From NCBI GenBank assembly GCA_017464045.1, contig JAFUEG010000001.1, positions 1 through 30,417 of the forward strand: a stretch of 30,417 nt of DNA, written 5' to 3'. The notes below the pieces were generated by a model. It was not told the DNA's origin, did no database searches, and saw only the letters and a program-made list of their open reading frames with translations. Positions 16,983 through 28,900 of this stretch are shown here, in pieces. The first letter of the stretch is position 1; the number at the start of each line of letters is the position of its first letter. Both the position numbers and the translations under genes were made by a program. The DNA is from Lachnospiraceae bacterium (GTDB taxonomy: Bacteria > Bacillota_A > Clostridia > Lachnospirales > Lachnospiraceae).

Positions 16983-17812
16983 TGAAGAGTTTTGATGAGA
17001 TAAAGGATTCGATTATTTGTAAGCTGTCAAACACAGAGAATAATCAGGATATCTTAAAAGACAGACCCCACATAACTATGGAGGATATATCAGCTTCATT
17101 TGCTATAGTTATAGGTGAACGGAAAGGCGAAAGGGCTTCGATTCCTATAACAAATGACATGATGAAGGATATGGGTGTTGATGTAAATACTCTTATGGAG
17201 ACAGCAAAGAGCAATATGGTTGAGCAGGACTACTCATTTAAGAGTATGAGGGATGTTCTTATAGACAGTATGTTTCCTGAAGGTGTACCTGAGAATGATC
17301 CTATGATTGACTTCATGCTTCCACCGGCTGATGGTGTGCAGATGTATGTTCTTACGAATAACTGTAACATCAATGGTGCGTGTGAAGTCCTTAATACAAA
17401 GGCAATGGATGAGATAGCTGATAAGTTAGATGGGGACTTTGTAGTTCTCCCAAGTAGCGTACATGAAACTATCATTCTTCCTCTTGATGAAAATATGAAC
17501 AGTCAGGAGCTTAATAGCATGATTAAGGAGATAAACTCAAGTGTTTTAAATCTAAAGGATAAACTTTCTGACCATGTATTTCAGTATGACTCCGAGGACC
17601 ATGAGCTTGTCCGTATGGATAAGATGCAGGAAAGACAGCAGGAAAAAGCTGAATCAAAAGAAAAAAGTGTAAAGGCTGCTGTTAAGGTGGATTCACCTAA
17701 AAAGTCGCTTATTGATAGAATATCCAATAAGAAAGAAGAAGCAGCTAAGAAGGAAGCGAGCAGACCACAGCCTTCAAAGCAAAATAAAAGAGATGCGGTA
17801 GCACTTACATAA
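16982..17812 (+). CDS. DUF5688-family protein
   Basis: A 276-residue soluble protein. Residues about 15-200 resemble the DUF5688 family of Clostridia (AFAIVIGERKGERASIPITNDM-like edge strands, MIDFMLPPADGVQMYVLTNN, GACEVLN, DGDFVVLPSSVHETIILPLDE). The last 50 residues are basic and low in complexity, starting with PKKSLIDRISNKKEE, the same tail motif as in the PcfB-like and helicase proteins. DUF5688 proteins have no established activity. The start codon overlaps the preceding stop. A hairpin in the gap downstream separates it from the giant helicase gene. Confidence 0.75.
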   Translation: MKSFDEIKDSIICKLSNTENNQDILKDRPHITMEDISASFAIVIGERKGERASIPITNDMMKDMGVDVNTLMETAKSNMVEQDYSFKSMRDVLIDSMFPEGVPENDPMIDFMLPPADGVQMYVLTNNCNINGACEVLNTKAMDEIADKLDGDFVVLPSSVHETIILPLDENMNSQELNSMIKEINSSVLNLKDKLSDHVFQYDSEDHELVRMDKMQERQQEKAESKEKSVKAAVKVDSPKKSLIDRISNKKEEAAKKEASRPQPSKQNKRDAVALT

Positions 17813-17839
17813 ATTGCAATATAGCTAATTACTAATTAT

Positions 17840-17874
17840 GTGCCACAAATGTGTTTAAGTCGTGTTTGTGGCAC
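17840..17874 (+). promoter_or_regulatory. Hairpin upstream of the giant helicase gene
   Basis: Perfect 10-bp arms GTGCCACAAA (17840-17849) and TTTGTGGCAC (17865-17874), extendable inward through G-U pairs to about 14 bp. No T-tract follows; the SD GGAGG comes about 15 bases later. It could modulate translation of the giant protein or mark an mRNA boundary. Confidence 0.7.
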
Positions 17875-17900
17875 TGATTATTTATGAAGGAGGACAGGGA

Positions 17901-20900
17901 ATGGCTGGTAAATACAAGGATATAGTTGCTCTTATGGAAGCCACAGCCGAGAAGCTGACAAATACAAAAGATGATTATAAAGACTTTCTTAAGACTGCGG
18001 CAAAACTATACAGATATTCGTTTAAGCAGCAGATGTTAATACATGCACAGAGACCTGATGCAACTGCGGTAGCATCCTTTGAAGTATGGAACAAGCGTAT
18101 GAATTGTTGGATAAATAAGGGTGCCAAAGGTATAGCACTTCTTGATGAAAATACCAACAGACTGAATTATGTATTTGATGTATCAGATGTGCATAAAGGA
18201 AAGGACGGAAGATTGCCGAATCTTTGGCGGATGAAAGATGAGAATGAAGCGGTTATTTTGAAGCACCTTGAAGATACCTATGGTGAGACAAATGAAGATA
18301 TGCCGTTTGAATATAGAATCATAGAAGTATCTAAGCATATTGCGGAAGAATATGCACACGATGTACTTCCTGAGCTTAAAAACTTCCAGGAAGACAGTCT
18401 TCTTGCAGGACTTGATGAATTCAATCTGAAGCTTAGATTTAGAGAGACACTTGCTTCAAGTATCGCATATATAGTTCTTGAGAGATGTGGTAAGAATCCG
18501 GATGAATTTATTGATAACATGAATTTTGATTTTATCACTGAGTTTAATACGATAGAAACTCTTAGTGTTCTTGGCGATGCATCAAGCATTGTAACTGAGC
18601 CTGTGCTTATGGATATATGCAGGATAGTAGAGGCTATGGACAGACAGCAGATGATTGAAAGACAGCAAGAGCATCAGGATGAAATGATAAAACAAAATAA
18701 AATCAATAAAGGACTTGAAAATATATCAGGACATGACTATAATACTTTAAAGCGTGAAAGTAATATCTCGGTTGAAGAATATCCCGCTGAGGATGAAAAC
18801 GCTGAAAATAAGGCAAATACAGCCTTAAAAGGTGACGAAGATATAAGCAAAGGAGGTAATGATTATGGCAGTAGAAGCGATGGAGATAGCATACAAACAA
18901 GAAGGGGATTATCTGATACCGGATCTGACGATGCCGGAAGAACCGGAGGAGATTCTGACAAAGTACGGGATGCTGAGACAGACATTTCTGAAGGAGCACC
19001 ACAGCGGAGTACACACAGCATATCTTCTGAAAGGGAAACTGAAAGAGCATTGTCTTCTGATTCAGAAGCAGGCAGAGGAGATGATGGACAGACTGGTAGA
19101 GCATATGATGAAGTCAGAAGAAGTGACGGAAGAACTGAAAGCATCGAATCAGATGGAGTGGGTTCGCAGAATGAACTCAATCAGGAACAGAGCCGACGAG
19201 ATAGTTCTCTCGGAGATAGTTTACAGCCTGTAGTTAAAGTAAAATATGAACAGATGACGCTCTTTCCTATGATGGATGAGCAGATAGGAACCATAGTAGC
19301 AGCCGAAGCAAGTAAGAAGATACCTACTCCGGCTGCTTTTTCTTTGTCTTCAGACCAAGTCGAGGAGATACTTCGTACCGGTGGAGGTAAAAATCATTCC
19401 CGTATGCGTATATATGAGAAGTACACAGAGGGACATGACGATGATTATATGACAGAATTCCTTAAGAATGAGTATGGCAGAGGCGGAAAGGGTTTTACTT
19501 TTGGTGAGGATGATATATCTGTATGGTATGACGAAAACGGAATGAAGTTTGGTTATGGAAGGCAGGCGCAGGATAATCCTTTTATGGAAATGTCATGGAG
19601 TACTGTGGAATCCGTAGTCAGTCAGATAGTTAAAGACGGTAACTATATTAGTTCTAACGAGGCATTTCTGTCAGATGAATTCTATCGTGAAGAGCTTGCT
19701 GATAATATATATTTCTTCTTTCGGGATACAATGGATGAAGCTCCTGAACATATTGGCTTTGAGAGATGGACGGATGAAGAAGGAAAATCATACAGTAAAG
19801 GCTATCCCGAAGTTAAAGAAAACATCAAAGAGCTGCTTAAGACTAAGGACGGCATTGAGTCTATAAAGAATGAAGTAGACAGAGCCATTACTGACCTTGA
19901 ATCCGGTGTAAAGATTAAGCACTTTAATCTAAGACATACACCTGCAGAGCTTGCAGATAAGATTCATGGATATGCCAGACTGAGGGTAGATCTTCCGCAA
20001 AAAGATGATATAGAAGCAAGGCTTGAAAGCTTCATTACTCAGGATGAAATAGACAGTGTACTTGGAAGAGGAAGTGGAGTATCCGGTGGTAAGTTTAGGA
20101 TATATGAATACTTTTCAAATCCGGAACATGAAAAAAAGGACAGGATTGACTTCCTTAAACATGAATATGGTATAGGTGGACGAAGCAATGCTATTGCAGG
20201 TTCTGACCATTCATGGGAAGACCATGATGCAAAGGGCATACAACTTGACAAAGGAGATGTATTAGCGCCATATACATCTGTAACTCTTAATTGGACTGTA
20301 GTTGAAAAGCGCATATCAGAGCTTATATTTGAGGGACAGTATCTGACAGAGCAGGAGCTTGAGGAGTTTAATCAGAGACAGCTTGAAGCGGCGCAGGCAG
20401 AACTTGCAGACAGTGAAGAATTTTTCCTTGAAGAAGCAAAGGAAATTATCAATGACTTCTGTATAGATGAATATGACCATGATGCAGACCTGTCAGACCT
20501 TACTAATGTCGAACTTGCTTATACTGAGGTAACTGATGAAGAAACTGGAATAGAGCACACTGTACAGGTGTCAACAGACCTTACTGATTACAGTATCAGT
20601 ATGTATATTGATGGCGAGAAGTTTGATACTGAGAGATATGAAAGCCTTGAAGGACTTATTGAATATGAACTGAATTATCTTAATTTTGACAGTCTTGTAG
20701 CTGTTCCGGATGATATATGGGAAAAGGTCAGGGAAAAAGAATCTGTAAGCAGCGAGCATACAGAAAGCATAACTCTTAATAATATAACAGATTCTGTATC
20801 TGTGCAGGAAAATGCGCTTGAATGGTCTGATAAAGAGCCAAACTTCGCTGATAGCGAAGTTGATACTTCCGAACTAAAAGCTGAGAAGCTGGACATTCCT

Positions 20901-23900
20901 GCTGTAAATTACCATATCACCGATAATACCCTGGGCGAAGGTACACCGAAGGAGAAGTTCCGCAGGAATATTGAAGCTATTAAAACACTGCAGAGCATTG
21001 AAGCAGAAGATAGAAATGCCACGCCGGAGGAGCAGGCAATCCTTGCACAGTATGTAGGCTGGGGTGGTCTTGCGGATGCCTTTGATGATACAAAGGATAA
21101 CTGGGCAAATGAATATAAGGAGCTTAAAGGAATCCTATCTGAAGAAGAATATAATTCAGCGAGAGAAAGTACCCTTAATGCTCATTATACAAGTCCTACC
21201 ATTATTAAAGGAATATATGATACGCTTGAACGGTTTGGTTTTGAAAAAGGTAATATACTTGAGCCTTCAATGGGAATAGGCAATTTCTTCGGTATGCTGC
21301 CAGATGCTCTTAGAGAGTCGAAACTGTACGGAGTTGAGCTTGACAGTCTTACGGGGCGTATCGCAAAAAAATTATACCCTAATGCTAAAATAGAGGTTAA
21401 GGGTTTCGAGGAAACACAGTATCCTAACGACTTTTTTGATGTTGCTGTAGGAAATGTACCATTCGGACAGTATAAGGTTTCCGACAAGGAGTTCGATAAG
21501 CATAATTTCCTGATCCATGACTATTTCTTTGCGAAAACCTTGGATAAAGTAAGACCTGGAGGCGTGGTTGCCTTTGTTACCTCTAAAGGTACTATGGATA
21601 AACAGAACGAATCTGTCCGTAAATACCTTGCCGAAAGAGCAGAGCTGCTTGGTGCTGTGAGACTTCCTAATACTGCATTTAAGGCAAATGCAGGAACAGA
21701 GGTAACATCTGATATACTTATATTTAAAAAGCGTGACAGACTTGTAAAGGATATTCCCGACTGGGTTCATGTAAAGCCAAATGAAGATGGTATAACAGTT
21801 AATTCTTACTTTGCAGACCATCCAGAACAGATAGTAGGTAAGATGGAAATGGTATCAGGTCCATTTGGAATGACCGAGACCTGTGTTCCAAACGCTGATA
21901 TACCTTTTGAAGAACAGCTATCCAAAGCATTATCAAACATAGATGGACATATTGATAACTTTGAACTTGAGGTCGATGAGATAGGTGCTGAGGTAATGGA
22001 CAGAAGCCTTCCTGCTGATCCAAGTATCAAGAACTTTTCCTATGCTATTATAGACGATAATGTATATTACAGAGAAAACTCTGTGATGCTTCCGGTTGAC
22101 CTGCCTGAGTCAAAGGTACAAAGAATTAAAGGCATGGTAGGTATAAGGGATGCAACCAGAGAACTTATAGATATGCAGATGAATGAAGCTTCTGCTGAGG
22201 AAATATCAGCTAAGCAGCAGGAATTAAACGACCTATATGATGCGTTTGAAAAGAAGTTTGGAAGGATAAACAGCAGAACCAATAAATCTGCATTCGATCA
22301 GGATTCAAGCTATAGTCTGCTTTGCTCGTTGGAAATCTTTGATGCTGACGGTAACTTCAAGCAGAAAGCAGATATGTTCTCAAAAAGAACTATCAAGCGT
22401 GCGGAGGTGGTAACATCTGTCGATACCGCCACAGAAGCACTTGCGGTTTCTCTTTCTGAAAAAGCAAAAGTAGATATTCCTTATATGGCAGTACTTTCAA
22501 GTAAGTCTGAGCAGGATATAGTAAATGACCTTGTAGGAGTCATATTCAAAGACCCTATAACCAAGGAATGGCAGACAAGTGATGAGTACCTTAGTGGTAA
22601 TATAAGGGAAAAGCTCTCTGTAGTGTCGGATATTGTGGAAGCTGAAGGAGCAGGCTCGGAATACGCCCTAAATGTCGAAGCTTTAAAGCGTGTTATGCCA
22701 AAGGAGCTTGATGCAAGCGAGATAGAAGTGCGTATCGGTGCAACATGGATAGATCCTAAATATGTTGACCAGTTTATGAAGGAAACCTTTCAGACACCGG
22801 AATATCTGACAAGAGATTACTATGGAAGCAGCCCTCTTGTATGCGTTCAGTATTCGGATATTACGGGTACATGGAATGTAAAGGGTAAAAATGCAGATAG
22901 AAACAATGTACTTGTCAATTCTACTTATGGAACAGAAAGAGCAAACGCTTATAAAATACTTGAAGATAGCCTTAATCTGAAGGATTGTCGTATCTTCGAC
23001 ACTATAATCGAGGATGGCAAGGAAAAGCGTGTGCTTAATAAGAAAGAGACTACTCTTGCCAGTCAGAAGCAGGAAGCTCTTAGGGAAGCCTTTAAGGACT
23101 GGATATTCAGAGACCCTGAGAGAAGGGCAGACCTTGTAAAGACATACAATGAACTCTTTAATTCCATAAGACCGAGAGAATATGACGGAGCACATCTTAC
23201 ATTCCCGGGTATGAGTCCTGAGATTGCACTCAGACCTCATCAGAAAAATGCGGTTGCACATCAGCTATATGGAGATAATACGCTTCTTGCGCATTGTGTC
23301 GGTGCAGGAAAAACATGGGAGATGGCTGCTGCGGCTATGGAATCGAAAAGGCTTGGGCTTTGTCGAAAGAGCCTTTTTGTAGTTCCTAATCACTTAACAG
23401 AGCAGTGGGGTTCTGACTTCCTTCAGTTATATCCGGGAGCAAATATATTAGTCGCAACAAAGAAAGATTTTGAGCCTGCCAACCGTAAGAAGTTCTGTAG
23501 CAGAATTGCGACAGGTGATTATGATGCGGTCATCATTGGTCACTCGCAATTTGAAAAGATACCACTTTCCAAGGAAAGGCAGGCAGCAACAATCGAATCA
23601 CAGATTGATGAGATTGAAGAAGCGATAGCGGCGGCAAAAGAAGCCAGAGGAGACAGATATACCATTAAGGAAATGGAGAAGTCCCGTAAGGCTCTTAAAG
23701 TCAAGTTCGATAAACTGATGGATGACAGCCGTAAGGATGATGTTGTTACATTTGAGCAGTTAGGCGTGGATAGGCTGTTTGTAGATGAATCGCACAATTA
23801 CAAGAACCTTTTTCTTTATACCAAGATGCGAAATGTAGCAGGTATAGCACAGACGGATGCTCAGAAGTCCTCCGATATGTTTGCAAAATGTCAATATATG

Positions 23901-25934
23901 GATGAAATAACAGGCGGAAAGGGTGTGACTTTTGCAACTGGAACACCTATATCCAACAGTATGACGGAGCTTTATACCAATATGAGGTATCTGCAGTTCA
24001 ATACATTAAAGAAAATGAGACTGACACAGTTTGACGCATGGGCTTCATCCTTTGGAGAGACACAGACTGCGATAGAGCTTGCGCCTGAAGGTACGGGATA
24101 TAGGGCTAAGACAAGATTTGCCAAGTTCTTCAATCTGCCAGAGCTTATATCACTCTTTAAAGAAGCAGCAGATATAAAGACACCAGATATGTTAAAGCTC
24201 GATGTACCGGATGCCGTATTTGAAAATGTGGTATTAAAGCCATCAGAGTATCAGAAGGATATAGTATCTTCCCTCGCTGAAAGAGCTGAGACAGTAAGAA
24301 GCGGTTCAGTTGACCCATCTGTCGATAATATGCTTAAGATAACAAATGACGGCAGGAAGCTGGCACTTGACCAGAGACTTATAAATCCGATGCTGCCTGA
24401 TGATGAAAACTCTAAGGCAAGCGTATGTGTAGATAAGGCATTTGATATATACAAGGAAGAGAGCGAAAACAAAGGTGCACAGCTTATATTCTGTGACTTA
24501 TCGACACCTAAAAATGATGGTACATTCAATGTATATGATGATATAAAACAAAAGCTAATAGCGAAAGGGGTTCCTGAATCGGAGATAGCATTTATACATG
24601 ATGCTACGACGGAAACCAAGAAAGCGGACTTGTTTGCAAAGGTAAGAAGCGGACAGGTTCGTTTTTTATTAGGCTCTACTCAGAAGATGGGTGCAGGAAC
24701 GAATGTGCAGGACAGACTTATAGCACTTCATCATATGGACTGTCCTTGGAGACCATCTGATATTGAACAGCAGGAGGGGCGTATAATCCGTCAAGGAAAT
24801 ATGTATAAAGACCTCGGAAAGCCTGTAAAGATATTCCGTTATGTTACAGAAGGGACATTTGACAGCTATTCATGGCAGGTGATTGAGAATAAGCAGAAGT
24901 TCATCGGTCAGATCATGACATCTAAAAGTCCGGTCAGAAGCTGTGATGATGTTGACGAAGCAGCTCTTACTTATGCTGAGGTAAAGGCTCTTTGTACCGG
25001 TAATCCATATATCAAGGAGAAAATGGACCTTGATATTCAGGTATCAAAGCTAAAGCTTATGAAAGCGAATCATACAAGCAATCAGTACCGAATGCAGGAC
25101 AATATCATGAGTACATATCCTAAGCAGATAGCTAGCCTTACAGAGTCTATAAAGGGCTATAAAGCTGATATGGAGATGCTTCAAGAGAAAAAAGCACAAC
25201 TTGAAGAGAAGTATCTGTCAGAAGAGAAATCTGAGGATAGCAAGCAAGGCTCGTTTGAACTCGGAACAGATGTAGATGGTAAAGTTAATGATTCTAAGGA
25301 TGAAAAGGTTAAAGAACCGTTTGAAATGACTGTAGGCAATAAGACATATGCAGACAAGAAAGAAGCAGGTACAGCCCTTATAGATATGTGTAAGAATATA
25401 CATCAGTTTAATAATGCGGTTAATGTCGGAGAGTATATGGGATTTCAGATGCAGGTTACATTTGACCCGTTCCAAAAGGCATTTGACCTAAACCTAAAGG
25501 GAGCAATCAGTCATCACATGGAGGTTGGTACAGATCCGGTCGGTAATATCACCCGTATGAATAATACTCTATCGGGGATGGAAAAGAAGATGCATACCTG
25601 CGAAGAGAAGCTTACCAATGTAAAAAATCAGCTTGAGACAGCCAAGGTAGAGGTTACAAAGCCATTTCCGGATGAAGAAAAGCTAAATACCATGCTTGAA
25701 AGGCTGACATTCCTTAATTCTCAACTTGATATGGATGAGAAAGGGACTAAGGACACTGAACCATCAGGAAGAGATGAAACTGATAAGAGTGAAGTGGTGG
25801 CAGGTAAGCCTAAAACTCTTGCTGAAAAGATAGCAGCCAAGCAGGAATTAGCTGAAAGTAAGGCAAAGGAAAAGTCTGAAAGAAAGCAGGAGCAGGGCAT
25901 ACCTGTCCATAAGAAAACGGAGGAAGTTTTGTAA
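17901..25934 (+). CDS. Giant polyvalent protein: ArdC-like, DNA methylase and SNF2 helicase
   Basis: A 2677-residue protein of the DarB-like/ICE helicase-methylase class, thought to protect or process DNA entering a recipient. Order: ArdC-N-like region (about 1-120, [30 protein letters not shown]); helical part to about 300; low-complexity linker (about 310-445); a duplicated domain (about 475-590 and 710-815); methylase region (about 1000-1350) with [13 protein letters not shown] and GNVPFG near 1184 in place of the usual NPPF/NPPY; SNF2/DEAD-like helicase (about 1780-2350) with GAGKT (1801-1805), DESHN (1962-1966) and [10 protein letters not shown] near 2290; coiled-coil C-terminus. ATG at 17901 follows GGAGG. 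A complete tnpV gene lies inside the linker in the +1 frame. The C-terminal tail has [13 protein letters not shown], shared with two other proteins. Domain functions are by family; the linker seems dispensable in sequence. Confidence 0.92.
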   Translation: MAGKYKDIVALMEATAEKLTNTKDDYKDFLKTAAKLYRYSFKQQMLIHAQRPDATAVASFEVWNKRMNCWINKGAKGIALLDENTNRLNYVFDVSDVHKGKDGRLPNLWRMKDENEAVILKHLEDTYGETNEDMPFEYRIIEVSKHIAEEYAHDVLPELKNFQEDSLLAGLDEFNLKLRFRETLASSIAYIVLERCGKNPDEFIDNMNFDFITEFNTIETLSVLGDASSIVTEPVLMDICRIVEAMDRQQMIERQQEHQDEMIKQNKINKGLENISGHDYNTLKRESNISVEEYPAEDENAENKANTALKGDEDISKGGNDYGSRSDGDSIQTRRGLSDTGSDDAGRTGGDSDKVRDAETDISEGAPQRSTHSISSERETERALSSDSEAGRGDDGQTGRAYDEVRRSDGRTESIESDGVGSQNELNQEQSRRDSSLGDSLQPVVKVKYEQMTLFPMMDEQIGTIVAAEASKKIPTPAAFSLSSDQVEEILRTGGGKNHSRMRIYEKYTEGHDDDYMTEFLKNEYGRGGKGFTFGEDDISVWYDENGMKFGYGRQAQDNPFMEMSWSTVESVVSQIVKDGNYISSNEAFLSDEFYREELADNIYFFFRDTMDEAPEHIGFERWTDEEGKSYSKGYPEVKENIKELLKTKDGIESIKNEVDRAITDLESGVKIKHFNLRHTPAELADKIHGYARLRVDLPQKDDIEARLESFITQDEIDSVLGRGSGVSGGKFRIYEYFSNPEHEKKDRIDFLKHEYGIGGRSNAIAGSDHSWEDHDAKGIQLDKGDVLAPYTSVTLNWTVVEKRISELIFEGQYLTEQELEEFNQRQLEAAQAELADSEEFFLEEAKEIINDFCIDEYDHDADLSDLTNVELAYTEVTDEETGIEHTVQVSTDLTDYSISMYIDGEKFDTERYESLEGLIEYELNYLNFDSLVAVPDDIWEKVREKESVSSEHTESITLNNITDSVSVQENALEWSDKEPNFADSEVDTSELKAEKLDIPAVNYHITDNTLGEGTPKEKFRRNIEAIKTLQSIEAEDRNATPEEQAILAQYVGWGGLADAFDDTKDNWANEYKELKGILSEEEYNSARESTLNAHYTSPTIIKGIYDTLERFGFEKGNILEPSMGIGNFFGMLPDALRESKLYGVELDSLTGRIAKKLYPNAKIEVKGFEETQYPNDFFDVAVGNVPFGQYKVSDKEFDKHNFLIHDYFFAKTLDKVRPGGVVAFVTSKGTMDKQNESVRKYLAERAELLGAVRLPNTAFKANAGTEVTSDILIFKKRDRLVKDIPDWVHVKPNEDGITVNSYFADHPEQIVGKMEMVSGPFGMTETCVPNADIPFEEQLSKALSNIDGHIDNFELEVDEIGAEVMDRSLPADPSIKNFSYAIIDDNVYYRENSVMLPVDLPESKVQRIKGMVGIRDATRELIDMQMNEASAEEISAKQQELNDLYDAFEKKFGRINSRTNKSAFDQDSSYSLLCSLEIFDADGNFKQKADMFSKRTIKRAEVVTSVDTATEALAVSLSEKAKVDIPYMAVLSSKSEQDIVNDLVGVIFKDPITKEWQTSDEYLSGNIREKLSVVSDIVEAEGAGSEYALNVEALKRVMPKELDASEIEVRIGATWIDPKYVDQFMKETFQTPEYLTRDYYGSSPLVCVQYSDITGTWNVKGKNADRNNVLVNSTYGTERANAYKILEDSLNLKDCRIFDTIIEDGKEKRVLNKKETTLASQKQEALREAFKDWIFRDPERRADLVKTYNELFNSIRPREYDGAHLTFPGMSPEIALRPHQKNAVAHQLYGDNTLLAHCVGAGKTWEMAAAAMESKRLGLCRKSLFVVPNHLTEQWGSDFLQLYPGANILVATKKDFEPANRKKFCSRIATGDYDAVIIGHSQFEKIPLSKERQAATIESQIDEIEEAIAAAKEARGDRYTIKEMEKSRKALKVKFDKLMDDSRKDDVVTFEQLGVDRLFVDESHNYKNLFLYTKMRNVAGIAQTDAQKSSDMFAKCQYMDEITGGKGVTFATGTPISNSMTELYTNMRYLQFNTLKKMRLTQFDAWASSFGETQTAIELAPEGTGYRAKTRFAKFFNLPELISLFKEAADIKTPDMLKLDVPDAVFENVVLKPSEYQKDIVSSLAERAETVRSGSVDPSVDNMLKITNDGRKLALDQRLINPMLPDDENSKASVCVDKAFDIYKEESENKGAQLIFCDLSTPKNDGTFNVYDDIKQKLIAKGVPESEIAFIHDATTETKKADLFAKVRSGQVRFLLGSTQKMGAGTNVQDRLIALHHMDCPWRPSDIEQQEGRIIRQGNMYKDLGKPVKIFRYVTEGTFDSYSWQVIENKQKFIGQIMTSKSPVRSCDDVDEAALTYAEVKALCTGNPYIKEKMDLDIQVSKLKLMKANHTSNQYRMQDNIMSTYPKQIASLTESIKGYKADMEMLQEKKAQLEEKYLSEEKSEDSKQGSFELGTDVDGKVNDSKDEKVKEPFEMTVGNKTYADKKEAGTALIDMCKNIHQFNNAVNVGEYMGFQMQVTFDPFQKAFDLNLKGAISHHMEVGTDPVGNITRMNNTLSGMEKKMHTCEEKLTNVKNQLETAKVEVTKPFPDEEKLNTMLERLTFLNSQLDMDEKGTKDTEPSGRDETDKSEVVAGKPKTLAEKIAAKQELAESKAKEKSERKQEQGIPVHKKTEEVL
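18851..18856 (+). promoter_or_regulatory. Shine-Dalgarno sequence of the nested tnpV gene
   Basis: A full AGGAGG stands 8 nt before ATG 18865, deep inside another coding frame where it reads as part of K-G-G-N. The closer ATG at 18859 is only two bases away and unlikely to be used, so the SD decides the start at 18865. Confidence 0.8.
18865..19233 (+). CDS. tnpV: TnpV-family transposon protein, nested in the helicase gene (+1 frame)
   Basis: A 122-residue protein encoded wholly within the giant helicase-methylase gene, in the +1 frame. It carries TnpV hallmarks in order: [62 protein letters not shown] and [13 protein letters not shown], ending near [10 protein letters not shown]. TnpV is a small protein of Clostridia transposons and conjugative elements (first named in Tn4451) with no firmly known function. 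The gene is complete, with an ideal SD and its own stop. The host frame across the same bases encodes an S/G/R/D/E-rich linker (host residues about 322-444). This suggests that TnpV is the constrained frame and the host protein tolerates the by-product. The family match is from recognition of motifs, not from a search. Confidence 0.88.
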   Translation: MAVEAMEIAYKQEGDYLIPDLTMPEEPEEILTKYGMLRQTFLKEHHSGVHTAYLLKGKLKEHCLLIQKQAEEMMDRLVEHMMKSEEVTEELKASNQMEWVRRMNSIRNRADEIVLSEIVYSL

Positions 25935-25948
25935 AGGAGCGTGATAAT

Positions 25949-28900
25949 ATGGTGATAGAAACAGAAAATGCAGAGAAACGAGATAGAGATATAGTATTAT
26001 TAACCGGACAGCCTGTAAGTGATGAACTGCAGGCTGTTCTTGATAGATGCGAGAAGGGAATCGAAGTTCCTATAGAAGAGGTTGTTAGTACACCTGAGAT
26101 GATAGCAGCTACTTCGTGCGTATCGCATCAGACACCTACAATACAGCTTAAGGGCAGAGAAGCTATTGAAGAAAAGGTCTTTAATATTCTCAATAATTAC
26201 GGTTCTGTCAAGGTGGACGATAAAGGGGACAGTATTGTTGACAGTCATGGGAATACGGTCTATAATGAAGATGTCGAGCAAGGCAGTCGCCTTGACATAG
26301 TTATAGGTCTACCCGCATCGGGAAAATCTTCCGCAATCGTTGATAAAATATCATATGAACACAAAGCCAAACTTATAGATAATGATGAAGCAAAAAGGCT
26401 CTTTCCGGAGTTCAACAAAGGCTGGGGAGCTAATACGGTTCATCTGGAGTCACAGATGGTTGAACGAGAAGTCTTTAAGGCTGCTATAAGAAGGCATGAT
26501 AATATAGTAATGCCGAAGGTTGGCAGTGATGCTGATAAGCTCATAAATGACTATATCAGTCTTGCTAAAATGGAAGGCTATAAGGTAAATATCCACTATG
26601 TTGACCTTGATAAGAATAAGACAATGGACAGGATGCTTCGGAGATTTATTCACAAAGGCAGATACCTTTCTCCAAGGCTGATAGATAAGTATGTAAATGA
26701 GCGTGAAGGCAATAAGATTGCAAAGGCATACGAAGCTCTAAAAGCTATGGGCGCTGCGGATGGGTTTTCCAAGTGGAATAACGATGTCGGTATAGGAGAA
26801 AAGCCTATCCTTATGGAAAGTATAGGTTTAAGTGACAAGTTCATAAAAGAAGCAAGAGTAACGAGTGAAACTATTATAGATAACGGAGGTAGAGAAGATG
26901 GAGAATTTAATAGAGAACATAGCCAAGATGGACAAGTTAAGTCAGATGAGCTACATAGACGAGAAGACAGTGGAGAGAACCGAGAGGCTGGTGGAGAAAA
27001 CAAACAAGAAAGTAGCCGAGAGGGAATCGGAGACAGAAGGGATGAGCGAGATAGAGAGGTTCAGACACAACATGAAGATATTTCACGAGGTGGAAGCCGA
27101 GGAACAGCAGTAGATCCGCTTTTCGACCAGGGAATATCATCGGTATATGAAGGGGAGAACCCTGACCTCTTTAAAGAACAGATACTAACTATGCTTACAA
27201 GCCATACTATCAGTGGGAATGAGATAAAAGAACCACCGGAGTATGGCTATTCTTTTGACAGAAGCTTTGACTATATTGTCCATACTTATCAAGACAACAA
27301 GGAAAACTACGCTGATATAGGCACCTCAACTGAGATTGAAACTGTATATGGAAAGATGAAACTTGATACCATATCTCAGGAGAATGAAGGCAGGTTCAAT
27401 CTTCAGGACCATCAATATACCGGTGTTTTTTCAGAAGAGTCATATGGTCTTGCAGCAGGTACCATGATAGCCTTTACTGCGGCTGAGGTTCTTTCAGTCA
27501 GTGTTACAGATAAAGGAGATAGTATAACTGCTGACACCTCCAGAATGAATCCGGATTTTGAAAAGATGAAGGATAGAGCATTTGACTCAAAGGAACCAAA
27601 AACTTTCAGAGCTTATGTAGAAAATGAAAAGACTGCATATGATGTTACTATGTTTCGTAAGGATGGTAAGACTGAATTCTATATCGAAGATACCGGAGAA
27701 TATCCTCTAATGTTGGGAGAAGGGACGGTATCAGATACATTTGAATTTACACCTTACAATGTCCTTAGTTTCTTAAATGAATATGGTGCAGGCTTTGATG
27801 GTTCAAAGGACTTTATCATATTTGAGAATATTGATTCGAAGAGGACAGAGGCAGAGCTTAAGAGAGCAATGGATATAGAAAGTCTTCCGGTTCAGTTAAA
27901 TGTTGATATAGGTCTGGATGGAGAGCCTATGGGTACAAAGTATTATGCTTTTTCTGATGAACGGGATGCACAGTATTTTGCAAAGAGTTTTAAGAATGAA
28001 ATGGATGATTTCAGTAAGACATCAGGTGTTGAGGTAGCATTTGAGACTAAACTTTGTGATAGAGATGATAAGAAAAGAAACCTTAAGGCTATACTTGATT
28101 CATATAAGGAAGGTCCTATCGTGAGAGCGTACAGAGATAAGACCAATGAAAAGTTCCATGAACTCGACGGACAGAATGCTGAAAGTATTGAAATGATGGT
28201 AAAAGACCATGTTCAGGCATCATTAGATGAATGGGGCATAGATGCAGTGGTTCTTGATGCGGTTCTAATTGGTAGCAGAAGCAGAGGAATCGAAAAGGAA
28301 GACTCCGATGTGGATGTTGTGGTTGAGTTTTATGGAGATATAACGGAAGATGCGCTATTTGATGATCTGAAAGAAGAATGGATAGGCATTGACGGACATG
28401 AGATAGATATCAACCCCATTACGAGAGATAAGTCAGGTACTCTTGATGATTATCTACCAAAGGCTGAGGAGTATCTGACAGAAAAGGCTGAGACCATAGC
28501 AAAAGAGCAGGCAGAAGCAAGAGAAAAGTCAGAGCAGCAGGCGAAGGAGCAGGCAGAGCGTGAAGCTGAAGAAAAGGAAAAAGCCCGTATAGAAGATGAA
28601 CACCTTAAAGAAGAGGAAGCAAGGCAGGCTCATAGCCACGAAGTAGCCAGTACATCAACATTCGGAAACTTCAAAATGGAGAAAAATGTAGATGATAATA
28701 AATATATACTTATTGCTGATGTGAAGAGTGAAAGCGGTAAGATAACTGAGGGCGTTGCAATAGCTGAATTTGCAGATAAAGCAGCAGCTATTGCCTTTTG
28801 TAAGAAAAATGGGATTGAAGCCGAGGATATAACAAAGCACCTGCAAACCCATATAGAGCATAAGAAACATATCGCATCTGAAAAGGGTAAGAGTGACGGG

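Noticed and set aside
22683..23261. Antisense 192-codon ORF inside the helicase gene
   Set aside because: Cys/Ile/Phe-rich shadow sequence with no SD and no recognisable motif, opposite well-conserved coding sequence.
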